A DNA stretch of 64,000 nucleotides from Streptomyces sp. HUAS CB01 (GCF_030406905.1 NZ_CP129137.1:5042001-5106000), one strand, 5' to 3'; shown: positions 51,614 to 60,683, counted from the first letter of the stretch. Numbers and translations: made by a program. Notes: generated by a model from the sequence alone, not told the origin.

Positions 51614-52443
51614 GCGGCACCGGTCCGACCCCCGCGGAGCAGCATCTGGGGGACCGGCTCGCCGCCCTGGTCGACGGCGAGCTGACACACGACGTGCGCG
51701 AGCGGGTCCTGGCCCACCTCGCGACCTGTCCCAAGTGCAAGGCCGAGGCCGATGCACAGCGCAGGCTGAAGAGCGTCTTCGCGACGGCCGCCCCGCCGCC
51801 GCCCTCCGAGGGCCTGCTCGCGCGGCTCCAGGGGCTTCCCGCGGGTCCGCCCGGAGGTGATGACGACGGGCGGGGAGGTCCTTTCGGCCGGGGACGTCCC
51901 GGCGATGGCGTCTTCGGGGTGACCCCGAACGGCTTCGGGTACGTCCCGGGCGGTCACGGCCTGCCGGACGGCGGCCCGGGGGCCGGGTTCCGCATCCACG
52001 ACGTGGCACGGCAGGAGGCCGAGCGCTCCCCCTGGCGCGGCCGGAGGTTCGCCTTCGCCGCGGCCAGCGCGGTGTCGTTCGCCGCGATCGCCCTGGGAGG
52101 GACGCTGCCGCTCGCCGCCACCGGCGATGTCTCCGCCCGCGGTGACAACCGCGGCAACAACGTGACCCCCCTGCGTACGGCCACCACCGGCGCGGGCTTG
52201 GAGGCCAACCGCAGACGGGGCGGCGGCACCAGCAGCACCCCCGTGGTGGCGGTGGCCCCGCAGACCTTCGTCCATGCGCGGCCGCTGTCCCATCCGTTCG
52301 CGGCGTCGCCCCTGCTCACCGGCGGTACCACGCCGTCGCCGGCGCGGCCGGCCGACTCGGACTTCCAGCTGGCCACGGCCCCCGGCCCCAGCCCCTCCGC
52401 GTCCCCGCTGCCCAGCCGGCTCGCGGCACCGCCCCGGCGCTGA
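51610..52443 (+). CDS. Zinc-binding anti-sigma factor (RseA-like, ZAS domain)
   Basis: 277 residues from the GTG in the GTGA overlap with the sigma gene. The N-terminal ZAS domain has the motif H36-x3-C40-x2-C43 (HLATCPKC), with H12 a likely fourth ligand. A Gly-rich linker (about 75-135), one membrane helix (about 145-165) and an Ala/Pro/Ser-rich external tail follow. It should bind and hold the ECF sigma at the membrane until stress, when zinc chemistry or proteolysis releases it. M. tuberculosis RseA is its positional counterpart. Confidence 0.9.
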   Translation: MSGTGPTPAEQHLGDRLAALVDGELTHDVRERVLAHLATCPKCKAEADAQRRLKSVFATAAPPPPSEGLLARLQGLPAGPPGGDDDGRGGPFGRGRPGDGVFGVTPNGFGYVPGGHGLPDGGPGAGFRIHDVARQEAERSPWRGRRFAFAAASAVSFAAIALGGTLPLAATGDVSARGDNRGNNVTPLRTATTGAGLEANRRRGGGTSSTPVVAVAPQTFVHARPLSHPFAASPLLTGGTTPSPARPADSDFQLATAPGPSPSASPLPSRLAAPPRR

Positions 52444-52557
52444 CGGGGGAGCGCTCGTTCGGGGAGGCGGGCGCACTGTAGGACGCCATCCGCAAACCTG
52501 GTTGAATCCAGGGGACGGTGCCGGCGGGGCACGCGGAGCGGCAGTTGCGGGGAGAGC

Positions 52558-55092
52558 ATGGAGAACGGGAAGCCGACGGGTCCCAAGCCGAAGTGGTGGA
52601 GCCGTCCGGCCCACCCCGAGCCGTCGTCGCCCGCCGACGCGGCCCGCACGGCGGCGGCGCCCGAGGCAGGTGCGGCCACGGCCGGAGCCGCCCCCGTGGG
52701 CGACGACCGGACGGCCGTCGTCCCGGGAGCTCCCGTGGACGACCGGCCCGAGTACCCGCTTCCCGCCCCCGCACCTGCGACGCGGGCGGCGCAGCAGGCA
52801 CCGCCTGCGGGCCGGACGGACAGCGCCCCGGCCCACTCCGTCGCCGAGGCGGCCCCGGCCGCCGCCCCGCAGTCCGGCGGGACGTACGCGGACGGTGCGC
52901 CACCCCAGGACCCCGCGCCTCAGGACGCCACCGCGGGCGCGCCGTCCGGTGCCTCGCCCGACGCGGGCGCGCACATCCACGCGGGCGTGCCGGCCGCCGT
53001 CGCGCCCGACGCGGGCGCGGACACTCACGCGGGCGTGCCGTCCGCCGTCGCGCTCGCCGCGGCGGACGCTCACGCGGGCGTGCCGGTGTCGTCCGGTGCC
53101 TTGCCCGACGCGGGCGCGGACATCCACGCGGGCGCGCCGTCCGGTGCCTCGCCCGACGCGGGCGCGCCGACCGCCGTCGCGCCCGACGCAGGCGCGGACA
53201 CTCACGCGGGCGTGCCGTCCGGTGCCTTGCCCGACGCGGGCGCGGACGCTCACGCGGACGTGCCGGTGTCGTCCGGTGCCTTGCCCGACGCGGGCGCGGA
53301 CATCCACACGGACGTGCCGGCCGGCGTCGCTCCCGACGCGGGCGCGGACGCTCACGCGAACGTGCCGGTGTCGTCCGGTGCCTCGCTTGCCGCGGCGGAC
53401 GCTCACGCGGGCGTGCCGTCCGGTGCCTTGCCCGACGCGGGCGCGGACATCCACACGGACGTGCCGGCCGGCGTCGCTCCCGACGCGGGCGCGCACGCCC
53501 ACGCGGCCGCCGCGCAGCTCACGGGCGGTGTCGGCCAGGACGGCATTGCCCGCGATCCGCAGTCCCCGGCGGCCCGGAACGGCATCGCACGCGGGGCCCA
53601 CGCCCCGGCGGTCCAGGACCACGCACCGGCCCCGGCGGCCCAGGACCACGCACCGGCCCCGGCCGGCGACCCCGCGGCCGGGCATTCCGGCGAAGGCGCG
53701 CGGCCCCTCCACGAGCCGGACGAGTACCGCACACCGCCGTACGGCGGACCCGGGCCCTGGGCGCCCGCACCGCCGGTGCAGCACCCCCACGGGGCCGCCG
53801 GCCCCTCGCCGCAGTACCCGGCCGCCGGCGGCTACCCGGGCTCCCCGGCACCGGCCCCGCTGCCCGCCCCGGCCGCCGCGCCGCACGCGGCCCCCGTACC
53901 GGAGCAGTGGCGCCAGTACGACCCCTGGGGTGCGCCGGGCGGGATCCTGATCCGGACCGGCGAGCCGCCGAAGAGGAAGTCCCGCCGTGGCATGGCCTTC
54001 GCCGGCGCCCTGGCCTTCGCGCTGCTCGCCGGCGTCCTCGGCGGCGGTGTCGGCGCCTATCTCGAACGCAACGGGGGGATCGCCACCGTCGAACTGCCGC
54101 AGGCGGGACCGGAGGGCACCGACCGCGCGCCCGACAGCATCGCCGGGATCGCCGCCAGCGCCCTCCCCGGTGTGGTGACGCTGCACGTCAGCGGAGGCGG
54201 TGAGCAGGGCACCGGCACCGGATTCGTCCTGGACGCCCAGGGACACATCCTCACGAACAACCACGTGGTCTCCCCGGCCGGCCGCTCCGGCGACATCTCC
54301 GTCACCTTCAGCGGCGGCGAGACGGCCCGCGCCACCCTCGTCGGCAAGGACAGCGGTTACGACCTCGCCGTGGTCAAGGTCAAGGGGGTCTCCGGCCTCA
54401 AGCCGCTGCCGCTGGGCAACTCCGACAACGTCCGCGTCGGCGACCCGGTCGTGGCCATCGGCGCGCCCTTCGATCTGCAGAACACCGTGACCGCCGGAAT
54501 CATCAGCGCCAAGGAGCGCCCGATCACCGCCGGCGGGGAGAAGGGCGACGGCAGCGACGTCAGCTACGTCGACGCCCTGCAGACCGACGCTCCGATAAAT
54601 CCGGGGAACTCCGGCGGGCCGCTCGTCGACTCCAGGGCCCGGGTCATCGGCATCAACAGCGCCATTCGTGCCGCGGACGGCGGGTCCGGCCCGGACGCGG
54701 GCTCTGGGCAGGCCGGATCCATCGGCCTCGGCTTCGCCATCCCCATCAACCAGGGCAAGCGGGTCGCCGAGGAGCTGATCAACACCGGGAAGGCCACCCA
54801 CCCGGTGATCGGCGTCAGCCTCGACATGCAGTACTCGGGGGACGGTGCGCGCGTCGGCGAGAAGGGCAAGGACGGGGCCTCGTCCGTCACCGCGGGCGGG
54901 CCCGCCGCCAAGGCCGGCATCCGGCCGGGCGACGTCATCACCAAGGTCGACGGCCAGCGGGTGCACAACGGCGAGGAGCTCATCGTCAAGATCCGTGCGC
55001 ACCGCCCCGGCGACCGGCTGGAGCTCACGGTCCTCCGCGACGGCAAGGAGCAGACCAGGGCGGTGACGCTCGGTTCGTCGACCGGCACGTGA
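52558..55092 (+). CDS. htrA: HtrA/DegP-type membrane serine protease with expanded N-terminal repeats
   Basis: 844 residues from the ATG of MENGKPTGPKPKWWSRP. Residues 1-475 are cytoplasmic, Ala/Pro/Gly-rich, including about twelve degenerate repeats (about 127-317) built around PDAGAD-x-HAGVP. One membrane helix (about 478-500) precedes the trypsin-like domain with catalytic H569 (NNHVV), D602 (YDLAVV) and S685 (PGNSGGP). A C-terminal PDZ domain (about 755-840) has GIRPGDVITKVDGQRV. It degrades misfolded proteins outside the membrane. The gene follows sigma/anti-sigma as in Mycobacterium. The cytoplasmic tail is far longer than I would expect for HtrA proteins; its function is unknown. Confidence 0.93.
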   Translation: MENGKPTGPKPKWWSRPAHPEPSSPADAARTAAAPEAGAATAGAAPVGDDRTAVVPGAPVDDRPEYPLPAPAPATRAAQQAPPAGRTDSAPAHSVAEAAPAAAPQSGGTYADGAPPQDPAPQDATAGAPSGASPDAGAHIHAGVPAAVAPDAGADTHAGVPSAVALAAADAHAGVPVSSGALPDAGADIHAGAPSGASPDAGAPTAVAPDAGADTHAGVPSGALPDAGADAHADVPVSSGALPDAGADIHTDVPAGVAPDAGADAHANVPVSSGASLAAADAHAGVPSGALPDAGADIHTDVPAGVAPDAGAHAHAAAAQLTGGVGQDGIARDPQSPAARNGIARGAHAPAVQDHAPAPAAQDHAPAPAGDPAAGHSGEGARPLHEPDEYRTPPYGGPGPWAPAPPVQHPHGAAGPSPQYPAAGGYPGSPAPAPLPAPAAAPHAAPVPEQWRQYDPWGAPGGILIRTGEPPKRKSRRGMAFAGALAFALLAGVLGGGVGAYLERNGGIATVELPQAGPEGTDRAPDSIAGIAASALPGVVTLHVSGGGEQGTGTGFVLDAQGHILTNNHVVSPAGRSGDISVTFSGGETARATLVGKDSGYDLAVVKVKGVSGLKPLPLGNSDNVRVGDPVVAIGAPFDLQNTVTAGIISAKERPITAGGEKGDGSDVSYVDALQTDAPINPGNSGGPLVDSRARVIGINSAIRAADGGSGPDAGSGQAGSIGLGFAIPINQGKRVAEELINTGKATHPVIGVSLDMQYSGDGARVGEKGKDGASSVTAGGPAAKAGIRPGDVITKVDGQRVHNGEELIVKIRAHRPGDRLELTVLRDGKEQTRAVTLGSSTGT
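52936..53506 (+). repeat. Degenerate tandem repeats inside htrA
   Basis: About twelve repeats encoding variants of PDAGADIHAGVPSGAL (PDAGA occurs ten times, with two LAAADAHAG variants). DNA units alternate between roughly 40 and 60 bp and are near-identical in places, indicating recent expansion by slippage or recombination. All are multiples of three, keeping the frame. Confidence 0.9.
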
Positions 55093-55200
55093 CGGACATC
55101 CCGAAGGTACCGTCGGGACAGATTTGCCGGGTACCGTGGAGCCGGCCCCGCTCGTCCCAGCGCTGCGGGCACGGAGAACGAGAACACGAGGAGCAGCAAG

Positions 55201-55647
55201 GTGTTCAACGACATAGGCGCACTCGAGCTCGTCACGCTCGTGGTCCTCGCCGTGCTGGTCTTCGGCCCGGACAAGCTGCCCAAGGTCGTCCAGGACGTCT
55301 CGCGCTTCATCCGCAAGATCCGGGAGTTCTCCGACAGCGCGAAGCACGACATCCGCAGTGAACTGGGCCCGGAGTTCAAGGACTTCGAGTTCGAGGACCT
55401 CAACCCCAAGGCCTTCATCCGGAAGCAGCTCTCCGAGAACGAGGACCTCAAGGAGATCCGCGGCAGCTTCGACCTCAAGAAGGAGATGAACGAGGTCGCC
55501 GACGCCGTGAACGGCAAGGAGCCCGACGGCTCGGTGCGCGCCGGTGTCGGCGGCGCGCCGGGCGGCGGTACGACCCCGGATCTCCTCAAGAAGCGCGAAA
55601 GGCCCGATCAGGGCGAGCGCCCGCCCTTCGACGCAGACGCCACCTGA
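55201..55647 (+). CDS. tatB: Sec-independent protein translocase TatB
   Basis: 148 residues from a GTG with GAGGAG upstream. The N-terminal MFNDIGALELVTLVVLAVLV membrane helix is followed by the FGPDKLPK hinge, an amphipathic helix (about 25-55) and a charged, disordered C-terminus. TatB with TatC recognises twin-arginine signal peptides. tatC and tatA are not in the window. The order htrA-tatB is shared with M. tuberculosis (Rv1223-Rv1224). Confidence 0.93.
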   Translation: MFNDIGALELVTLVVLAVLVFGPDKLPKVVQDVSRFIRKIREFSDSAKHDIRSELGPEFKDFEFEDLNPKAFIRKQLSENEDLKEIRGSFDLKKEMNEVADAVNGKEPDGSVRAGVGGAPGGGTTPDLLKKRERPDQGERPPFDADAT

Positions 55648-55774
55648 GGCCCCCTACCGCCGTCAATCCCAACGAGTCGGTGACGGGTGGCTATCCTCCA
55701 TCTGTCCGGGATCGAGGACGCCCGCGGGGGGCGGGCCGTTCCGGACCTCGCTGACCAAGGAGGCGGCCGGGTAG

Positions 55775-56437
55775 ATGGAGACGACGAGTCGGGTAGGGGC
55801 GCAGGATTCGCCCAGCAGTTCCACCGCTGAGGGGGTGCCCGCAGCCCGGCGTACCGTCGACGGCTATCTGCGCGCCCCCTTCCCCTGGTACGGCCTGGAC
55901 GAGGCGTTCACCGGGCCGCGCTGGCTGATGCAGGTCGGCACCGCCGCGGACGGTTCGGTGCAGCACGGCTCCATGGGGCACGGCGACGAGCCGTCGATAA
56001 AGTCCGACGCCGCCGGTGCGGAGAAGGAACGCTTCGCCGTCGTCGTCACGGTCGCCTCGAGCCCGATGCGGCACACCGGTGACGGTACGGGCGTCCTGGA
56101 CGCCACCACCGTCTCCTCGGCCGCCTGGCTGGCCGGCTCCGGCCTGCTGGCCTGCACCTGGCCGGCACAGCTCGACCACTCCCTGCGGGACGACTGGCTG
56201 GACCAGCAGACCGAGACCGCCTTCGAGCTCGCGGACGACCTCTCCGGTGCCGCCTGGTCGGAGCTGTCCCTGCCGGTGGACGGGGTGCCGATGCCGTTCC
56301 ACTACCGCGAGTCCGAGTTCGGCTGGGTGCTCGCCGGCTCGACCGGGAACGGGGTGCACATCGGGGCGTACGGGCGCGGGTTGAGCGCGTACGGGCTCGG
56401 CTTCTCCGTGGTGCAGGACCTCGACGCGTACGCGTAG
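55775..56437 (+). CDS. Conserved hypothetical cytoplasmic protein
   Basis: 220 residues, ATG with AAGGAGG upstream. There is no signal peptide or membrane helix. Tryptophan- and aspartate-rich blocks (APFPWYGLDEAF, PRWLMQVGTAADG, WLDQQTETAFELADDLSG, PFHYRESEFGWVLAG) suggest a folded globular domain. I do not recognise a family. It sits between tatB and a convergent mrp gene. Confidence 0.8.
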   Translation: METTSRVGAQDSPSSSTAEGVPAARRTVDGYLRAPFPWYGLDEAFTGPRWLMQVGTAADGSVQHGSMGHGDEPSIKSDAAGAEKERFAVVVTVASSPMRHTGDGTGVLDATTVSSAAWLAGSGLLACTWPAQLDHSLRDDWLDQQTETAFELADDLSGAAWSELSLPVDGVPMPFHYRESEFGWVLAGSTGNGVHIGAYGRGLSAYGLGFSVVQDLDAYA

Positions 56438-56484
56438 ACCGCGCGGAGGACGCCGGGCTGCTCCGGCCCGCCTCGACGAGGACG

Positions 56485-56524
56485 ACGACTGCCCACGACC
56501 CCGGCCGGGGTCGTGGGCAGTCGT
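56485..56524. terminator. 40-nt perfect palindrome, bidirectional terminator
   Basis: Arms of 20 bp (ACGACTGCCCACGACCCCGG and its complement) meet without a spacer, so the RNA hairpin would have a minimal loop. It lies between the convergent hypothetical gene and mrp. Confidence 0.88.
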
Positions 56525-56547
56525 GTGTCGCCGGGAGGAGGGCCGCG

Positions 56548-57681
56548 TCAGAACTTGTTGCGCGGGGTGATGCCGAGCGACATGCCGGAGAGACCGCGCT
56601 GCCGGCCGCCGAGCTTGCCGGCGATGGCCCGCAGGGCCGAGCCGGCCGGCGAGTCGGGGTCGGTGAGGACGACGGGCTTCCCCTCGTCGCCGCCCTCACG
56701 GAGCCGCACGTCGATGGGGATCTGGCCGAGCACCGGCACCTGGGCGCCCGTGGTCTTCGTCAGTCCGTCCGCGACCACCTGCCCGCCGCCCGTGCCGAAG
56801 ACGTCGACCATCTCGTCGCAGTGCGGGCACGGCAGGCCCGACATGTTCTCGACGACACCGACGATCTTCTGGTGGGTCTGGACGGCGATGGAGCCGGCCC
56901 GCTCCGCGACCTCCGCCGCGGCCTGCTGCGGAGTGGTGACGACGAGGATCTCGGCGTTCGGCACCAGCTGGGCCACGGAGATCGCGATGTCACCCGTGCC
57001 CGGCGGCAGGTCGAGCAGGAGCACGTCCAGATCGCCCCAGTAGACGTCCGCGAGGAACTGCTGCAGCGCACGGTGCAGCATCGGCCCGCGCCAGACGACC
57101 GGCGCGTTGCCCGGGGTGAACATGCCGATCGAGATGACCTTCACGCCGTTCGCGGACGGCGGCATGATCATGTTCTCGACCTGGGTGGGACGGCCGTCCG
57201 CGCCGAGCATGCGCGGCACGCTGTGGCCGTAGATGTCGGCGTCGACGACACCGACCTTCAGTCCGTCGGCGGCCATGGCCGCGGCCAGGTTCACGGTCAC
57301 GGAGGACTTGCCCACGCCGCCCTTGCCGGAGGCGACCGCGTAGACGCGCGTCAGCGAGCCCGGTTTGGCGAACGGGACCTCGCGCTCCGCGGTCGTGCCC
57401 CGCAGGGCGGCCGCGAGCTCGCGCCGCTGCTCGTCGCTCATCACGTCCAGGGCGACCTCGACGCCGGTGACGCCCTCGACGCCCGAGACGGCGTCCGTGA
57501 CGCGCTGGGTGATCGTCTCGCGCATCGGGCAGCCGGAGACGGTGAGATAGACCGTGACGGCGACCGCGCCGTCGGAGCCGATCTCCACCGACTTGACCAT
57601 GCCGAGTTCCGTGATCGGCTTGTTGATCTCGGGGTCGTTCACCGTCGCCAGTGCGTCGCGCACCGCGTCTTCCGTAACCAT
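56548..57681 (-). CDS. mrp: Mrp/NBP35-type iron-sulfur cluster carrier ATPase
   Basis: 377 residues from the ATG of MVTEDAVRDALATVND. An N-terminal MIP18/DUF59 domain (about 3-85, with SGCPMRETI) is fused to the P-loop ATPase. Walker A is the deviant SGKGGVGKSS (about 118-127), and DADIYGHS and LPPGTGD follow. The CxxC motif is in CPHC (about 284), for the bridging 4Fe-4S cluster of the dimer. It assembles or delivers iron-sulfur clusters in the cytoplasm. Synteny with Rv1229c supports the name. Confidence 0.95.
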   Translation of the reverse strand: MVTEDAVRDALATVNDPEINKPITELGMVKSVEIGSDGAVAVTVYLTVSGCPMRETITQRVTDAVSGVEGVTGVEVALDVMSDEQRRELAAALRGTTAEREVPFAKPGSLTRVYAVASGKGGVGKSSVTVNLAAAMAADGLKVGVVDADIYGHSVPRMLGADGRPTQVENMIMPPSANGVKVISIGMFTPGNAPVVWRGPMLHRALQQFLADVYWGDLDVLLLDLPPGTGDIAISVAQLVPNAEILVVTTPQQAAAEVAERAGSIAVQTHQKIVGVVENMSGLPCPHCDEMVDVFGTGGGQVVADGLTKTTGAQVPVLGQIPIDVRLREGGDEGKPVVLTDPDSPAGSALRAIAGKLGGRQRGLSGMSLGITPRNKF

Positions 57682-57724
57682 ACGCACGATGGTACGGCGC
57701 CGGACACCGCCCCGGGGGCTCCCG

Positions 57725-58822
57725 TCAGCGGTCGCCTTCGTCACGTCCGCCCGCGGGCCCGGACGGGAATAGCGCGGCCGTGGCGGGCCGTTGCGGCGCT
57801 TCCCCACCCACGTCGGTCCCGCCCTCCGCCTGTTCCGTCCCGTCGGGGTCCGTCATCCCGTACTCGGACTCCCGCCAGTGGTCGGGCAGCAGACGGTCCA
57901 GCACGGCGTCGACGGTCACCGCGCCCAGCAACGCCCCGTCGTCGTCGACCACGGGGGCCGCGACCAGGTCGTAGGCGGCCAGGCAGCAGCTGACCGCCGG
58001 CAGCGGGGTGTCCGGGTCCAGCGGAGGCAGCTCGGTGTCGACCAGGGGCGCGACCGGGGCGTCCGGGGCACTGCGCAGCAGCCGCCGGACGGGCACCGTG
58101 CCCAGGTACGGGCCCGTGGGCGGCTCGACCGGCGACCTGCAGACGTACACCTGGGCCGCCATCGCCTGGATCAGCTCCCGCTCCCCGATCCGGGCCAGCG
58201 CGTTCGCGGCGGTGGCGTCCGGCGGCACCACGACCGGCTCGGTCCTCATCATGGCGCGCGCCGTGCGCTCCTGCTCGACCTCCGCTTCCGCGCGCTGCTC
58301 CCGGGCACCCCCGCGCCACCCCTGGCCCGCCGCGGGCTCATCGGGCGGCAGGCCGGTCACCGCCGACCAGTCGACGGCCAGCGCCTCACCGCGGTGCCGG
58401 CCGGTTCCACCCCGGTCGCGGCGGGCGCAGATCCGGTCGGCCTCCCAGTGCCCGCGGGCCGGGTGGCGGTGCACCTCGACGTCCAGGACGGTGACCTCCT
58501 CGCCCGAGTCCGCCAGCCGGACCCGGCGGTCCAGCAGCTGACCGAGGACGAGCCGTTCGTCAGGCCCCGGGTCGAAACGGCGCATGCTCACGGGGCCGGA
58601 CACGGTGACCTGGCCGGACTCGACGCCGGTCGCCCGGGAAACGGGCACGAAGACGGGGCCGTGCCCGGGCACCTCGACGACCAGTCCCACGAGCCGGGGC
58701 GGGCGGTCGGCCGGGAACGTGGCCACGAGGTCCCGCACGCGTCCGACCGGGCCGCCGTCGGGGCCGAAGACCGGGACCCCGGCGAGATGCGAGACGAAGA
58801 TCCGGGGGCCGTCTGCCGTCAT
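57725..58822 (-). CDS. PRC-barrel/MgtE-N/CBS-domain soluble protein (Rv1232c-like)
   Basis: 365 residues from ATG 58822, which has GGAGGAGG 8 bases upstream; the GTG six codons earlier would itself contain this ribosome binding site. N-terminal PRC-barrel-like segment (about 3-75, VFGPDGGPVGRVRDLVATF) and a second barrel-like stretch, then an MgtE-N-type or linker region (about 185-215) and two CBS motifs (about 205-325; YDLVAAPVVDDDGALLGAVT). No transmembrane channel domain exists, so it is not itself a magnesium transporter. M. tuberculosis Rv1232c is a comparable channel-less protein in the same block near corA. A sensor or regulator of Mg2+ or nucleotides is conceivable. Confidence 0.82.
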   Translation of the reverse strand: MTADGPRIFVSHLAGVPVFGPDGGPVGRVRDLVATFPADRPPRLVGLVVEVPGHGPVFVPVSRATGVESGQVTVSGPVSMRRFDPGPDERLVLGQLLDRRVRLADSGEEVTVLDVEVHRHPARGHWEADRICARRDRGGTGRHRGEALAVDWSAVTGLPPDEPAAGQGWRGGAREQRAEAEVEQERTARAMMRTEPVVVPPDATAANALARIGERELIQAMAAQVYVCRSPVEPPTGPYLGTVPVRRLLRSAPDAPVAPLVDTELPPLDPDTPLPAVSCCLAAYDLVAAPVVDDDGALLGAVTVDAVLDRLLPDHWRESEYGMTDPDGTEQAEGGTDVGGEAPQRPATAALFPSGPAGGRDEGDR

Positions 58823-59049
58823 GCTCAGCGCCTCCTCCACCGCCGCGGCGGCACCGGAGTGAACCGCCGGGATCGTCCGAGGAGCGAAACGGATTGCTCC
58901 GAAATGGCATCGTTCAACGGCTTCAGGCTAGCCCGTACCGATCCATGGCGCTGTCGCCGACGGTCCGGACGACTGCCCTCCGGTCAGCCCTGCGACCCCG
59001 GGTACGCTGCGGTCTGCCACCCCCCACGCGTATGAGAGGCAGTGCGCTC

Positions 59050-59832
59050 GTGACCGCTCTCCCCCCGGGTCCGGCAGCCCCTGTGCGCCGGGCCGCGCTC
59101 ACCGTCGCGCTGTGCGCGGCGCTGGTCACCGCCCTCACCGGGTGCGGCGAGGACCCGGACGCGGGAACGAACGGCGTCGGCAAGCTGGAGGCGGTCGCCA
59201 TCGAGAAGAAGGCCAAGGCGGCGGCCGACGCGGCGGACGCGGTGCGCGTGGCGGGCACGCTGGTGTCCAAGGGCGGCACGTACAAGCTGAACATGCGGCT
59301 GAAGAAGTCCGGCGGGGTCGGCTCGGTGACCTCGAAGAACTCCACGTTCGAGCTGCTGCGGATCGAGGACGCCCTCTATCTGAAGGCCGACGCGGGCTTC
59401 TGGGTGCACGCCGACTCCGACGGCAAGGGCGACGACGCGGAGGGTCCCAGCAAGGAGGACGAGGCAGCCGCGGAGAAGCTGGACGACAAGTACGTGAAGG
59501 TGCCCCAGGACGATCCGGCGTACAAGCAGCTGCGCGGCTTCACCGACATGGACGTGCTGCTCGACGGCCTGCTGGGGCTGCACGGCAAGCTGAGCAAGGG
59601 CGACCGCGGCAGCATCGGCGGTGTCCGCACCATCGAGATCATGGGCGGCGAGGGCAACGGGGGGACGCTCGCGGTCTCACTGGAGGGCAAGCCGTACCCC
59701 CTGCAGCTGGACCGGGCGGGCGACGCGGGCGTCCTCACCCTGGGGGACTGGGGCCAGGACTTCCCGCTGGAGGCCCCCGCCAAGGGCGAGACGGTCGACT
59801 ACGGGCGCCAGCTCCCGCGTGCCAGCGACTAG
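59050..59832 (+). CDS. Lipoprotein, LppX/LprG-like fold
   Basis: 260 residues from GTG 59050, with GAGAGGC upstream; ATG 59032 would overlap that site. The signal peptide ends in the lipobox ALTGC (C32). The mature part begins with a charged helix (EKKAKAAADAADAVRV), then alternating strands (GTYKLNMRLKKSGG...EDALYLKADAGFW), resembling the actinobacterial LppX/LprA/LprF/LprG half-barrel lipoproteins, which carry lipids. An Asp/Glu/Lys-rich loop (about 135-155) is inserted. The family call is by pattern only. Confidence 0.78.
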   Translation: MTALPPGPAAPVRRAALTVALCAALVTALTGCGEDPDAGTNGVGKLEAVAIEKKAKAAADAADAVRVAGTLVSKGGTYKLNMRLKKSGGVGSVTSKNSTFELLRIEDALYLKADAGFWVHADSDGKGDDAEGPSKEDEAAAEKLDDKYVKVPQDDPAYKQLRGFTDMDVLLDGLLGLHGKLSKGDRGSIGGVRTIEIMGGEGNGGTLAVSLEGKPYPLQLDRAGDAGVLTLGDWGQDFPLEAPAKGETVDYGRQLPRASD

Positions 59833-59931
59833 CTGAGCCGGCGCGCTCCAGCCGTTGGGCCCGCCGGGCCGAGCCGGTCCCGCGCGGTTCCGGGCCGTCG
59901 GGCCGGACGGTCGGCGGCCGGGTGGTCCGAC

Positions 59932-59949
59932 GGCCCCCCGGAGGGGGTC
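59932..59949. terminator. Hairpin between convergent genes
   Basis: Short stem of about 7-8 bp (GGCCCCC with GGGGGTCC, one G-U pair) with a 4-nt loop, immediately next to the stop of the minus-strand hypothetical gene. Confidence 0.5.
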
Positions 59950-59951
59950 CT

Positions 59952-60485
59952 TCAGCGGCCCTTGCGGCCGCGGCGGAGGAGCCGCGGCAGGGCCGCCGGG
60001 GCGGGCCGCCGGGTCGTGGCCGCCGTGGGCAGCGGCGCGGCGGCCAGGGAGCCCTCGGGGTGCTCGGTGGTCGACTCGCGCGGCTCCAGCCGCAGCACCC
60101 GGCACTCGCGGCCCCAGCGCTCGGTCATCCGCTCGCCGTCCGGGGCGTTGAGCCGCTTGCCCTTCAGCTCGCCGACGGCGGCCTCCCAGGCCTCGGAACC
60201 CGGCGTCAGCTCGGTCACCGCGGCGGTCCACGAGACCAGCCGACCGCCCTTGTCCTTGCTGCGCACGGTCACCTCGGCGGTCGAGCCGTCGGCCAGTCCG
60301 GGCAGGGGCTGCTCGCCCGGACCGTCGCCGACCACATGCGCCGCGCCGTCGTGCCACGCATGCCACAGTGCCCGGTCCGGGCCGTCGCCGCGGACCCAGA
60401 CGAGGCCGGACTTCTTCGTGGCCTCCTCCACGAGGGCCTGCGCGAGCAGGGGGTCCTCTGCGGGGCGGGCGGAAGCGTCGTTCAT
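59952..60485 (-). CDS. Conserved hypothetical protein, cytoplasmic
   Basis: 177 residues from the ATG of MNDASARPAEDPLLAQALVE. A helix, then alternating strands with tryptophans (GLVWVRGDGPDRALWHAWHDGAAHVVG; VRSKDKGGRLVSWTAAV), gives a beta-rich core (about 25-135) that recalls the split-barrel flavin/deazaflavin-binding fold, but no cofactor motif is clear. A basic Pro/Ala/Arg-rich tail follows. Function unknown. Confidence 0.78.
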   Translation of the reverse strand: MNDASARPAEDPLLAQALVEEATKKSGLVWVRGDGPDRALWHAWHDGAAHVVGDGPGEQPLPGLADGSTAEVTVRSKDKGGRLVSWTAAVTELTPGSEAWEAAVGELKGKRLNAPDGERMTERWGRECRVLRLEPRESTTEHPEGSLAAAPLPTAATTRRPAPAALPRLLRRGRKGR

Positions 60486-60587
60486 GCCCCGCAGCCTATT
60501 AGGGCGTCTTGCGAAAGTCCCTGCTGGCCCGCGAAGCCTGGCATGCACGCTCGCCGCGTTGTCGGAGTCGTCCGCGTACGTCCGGTA

Positions 60588-60602
60588 CGAGGATGATCCT
60601 CG
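60588..60602. other. Short perfect inverted repeat
   Basis: CGAGGAT-G-ATCCTCG lies in the 198-base spacer between corA and the hypothetical gene, both on the minus strand. It could be an operator for the hypothetical gene. Confidence 0.35.
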
Positions 60603-60632
60603 GCCCTGCGATCGCCCACAGCAGCCAGCCGC

Positions 60633-60674
60633 GTCACCCACCTGCCCGGACAGATGGGTGACCCACCTGTCCGG
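60633..60674 (-). terminator. Overlapping alternative hairpins after corA
   Basis: GTCACCCA (60633-60640)/TGGGTGAC (60655-60662) competes with a longer hairpin CCGGACAG (60646-60653)/CTGTCCGG (60667-60674), which has an inner TGGGT/ACCCA stem. Both lie 10-50 bases beyond the corA stop, so the site is probably the corA terminator. Confidence 0.6.
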
Positions 60675-60683
60675 CCAGCACGC

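Noticed and set aside
51193..55347. A minus-strand open frame of 1384 codons opposite sigma/anti-sigma/htrA
   Set aside because: It is antisense to well-supported genes and rich in Arg/Gly/Val from GC-biased shadow coding. The htrA repeats keep several frames open. No ribosome binding site or family motif.
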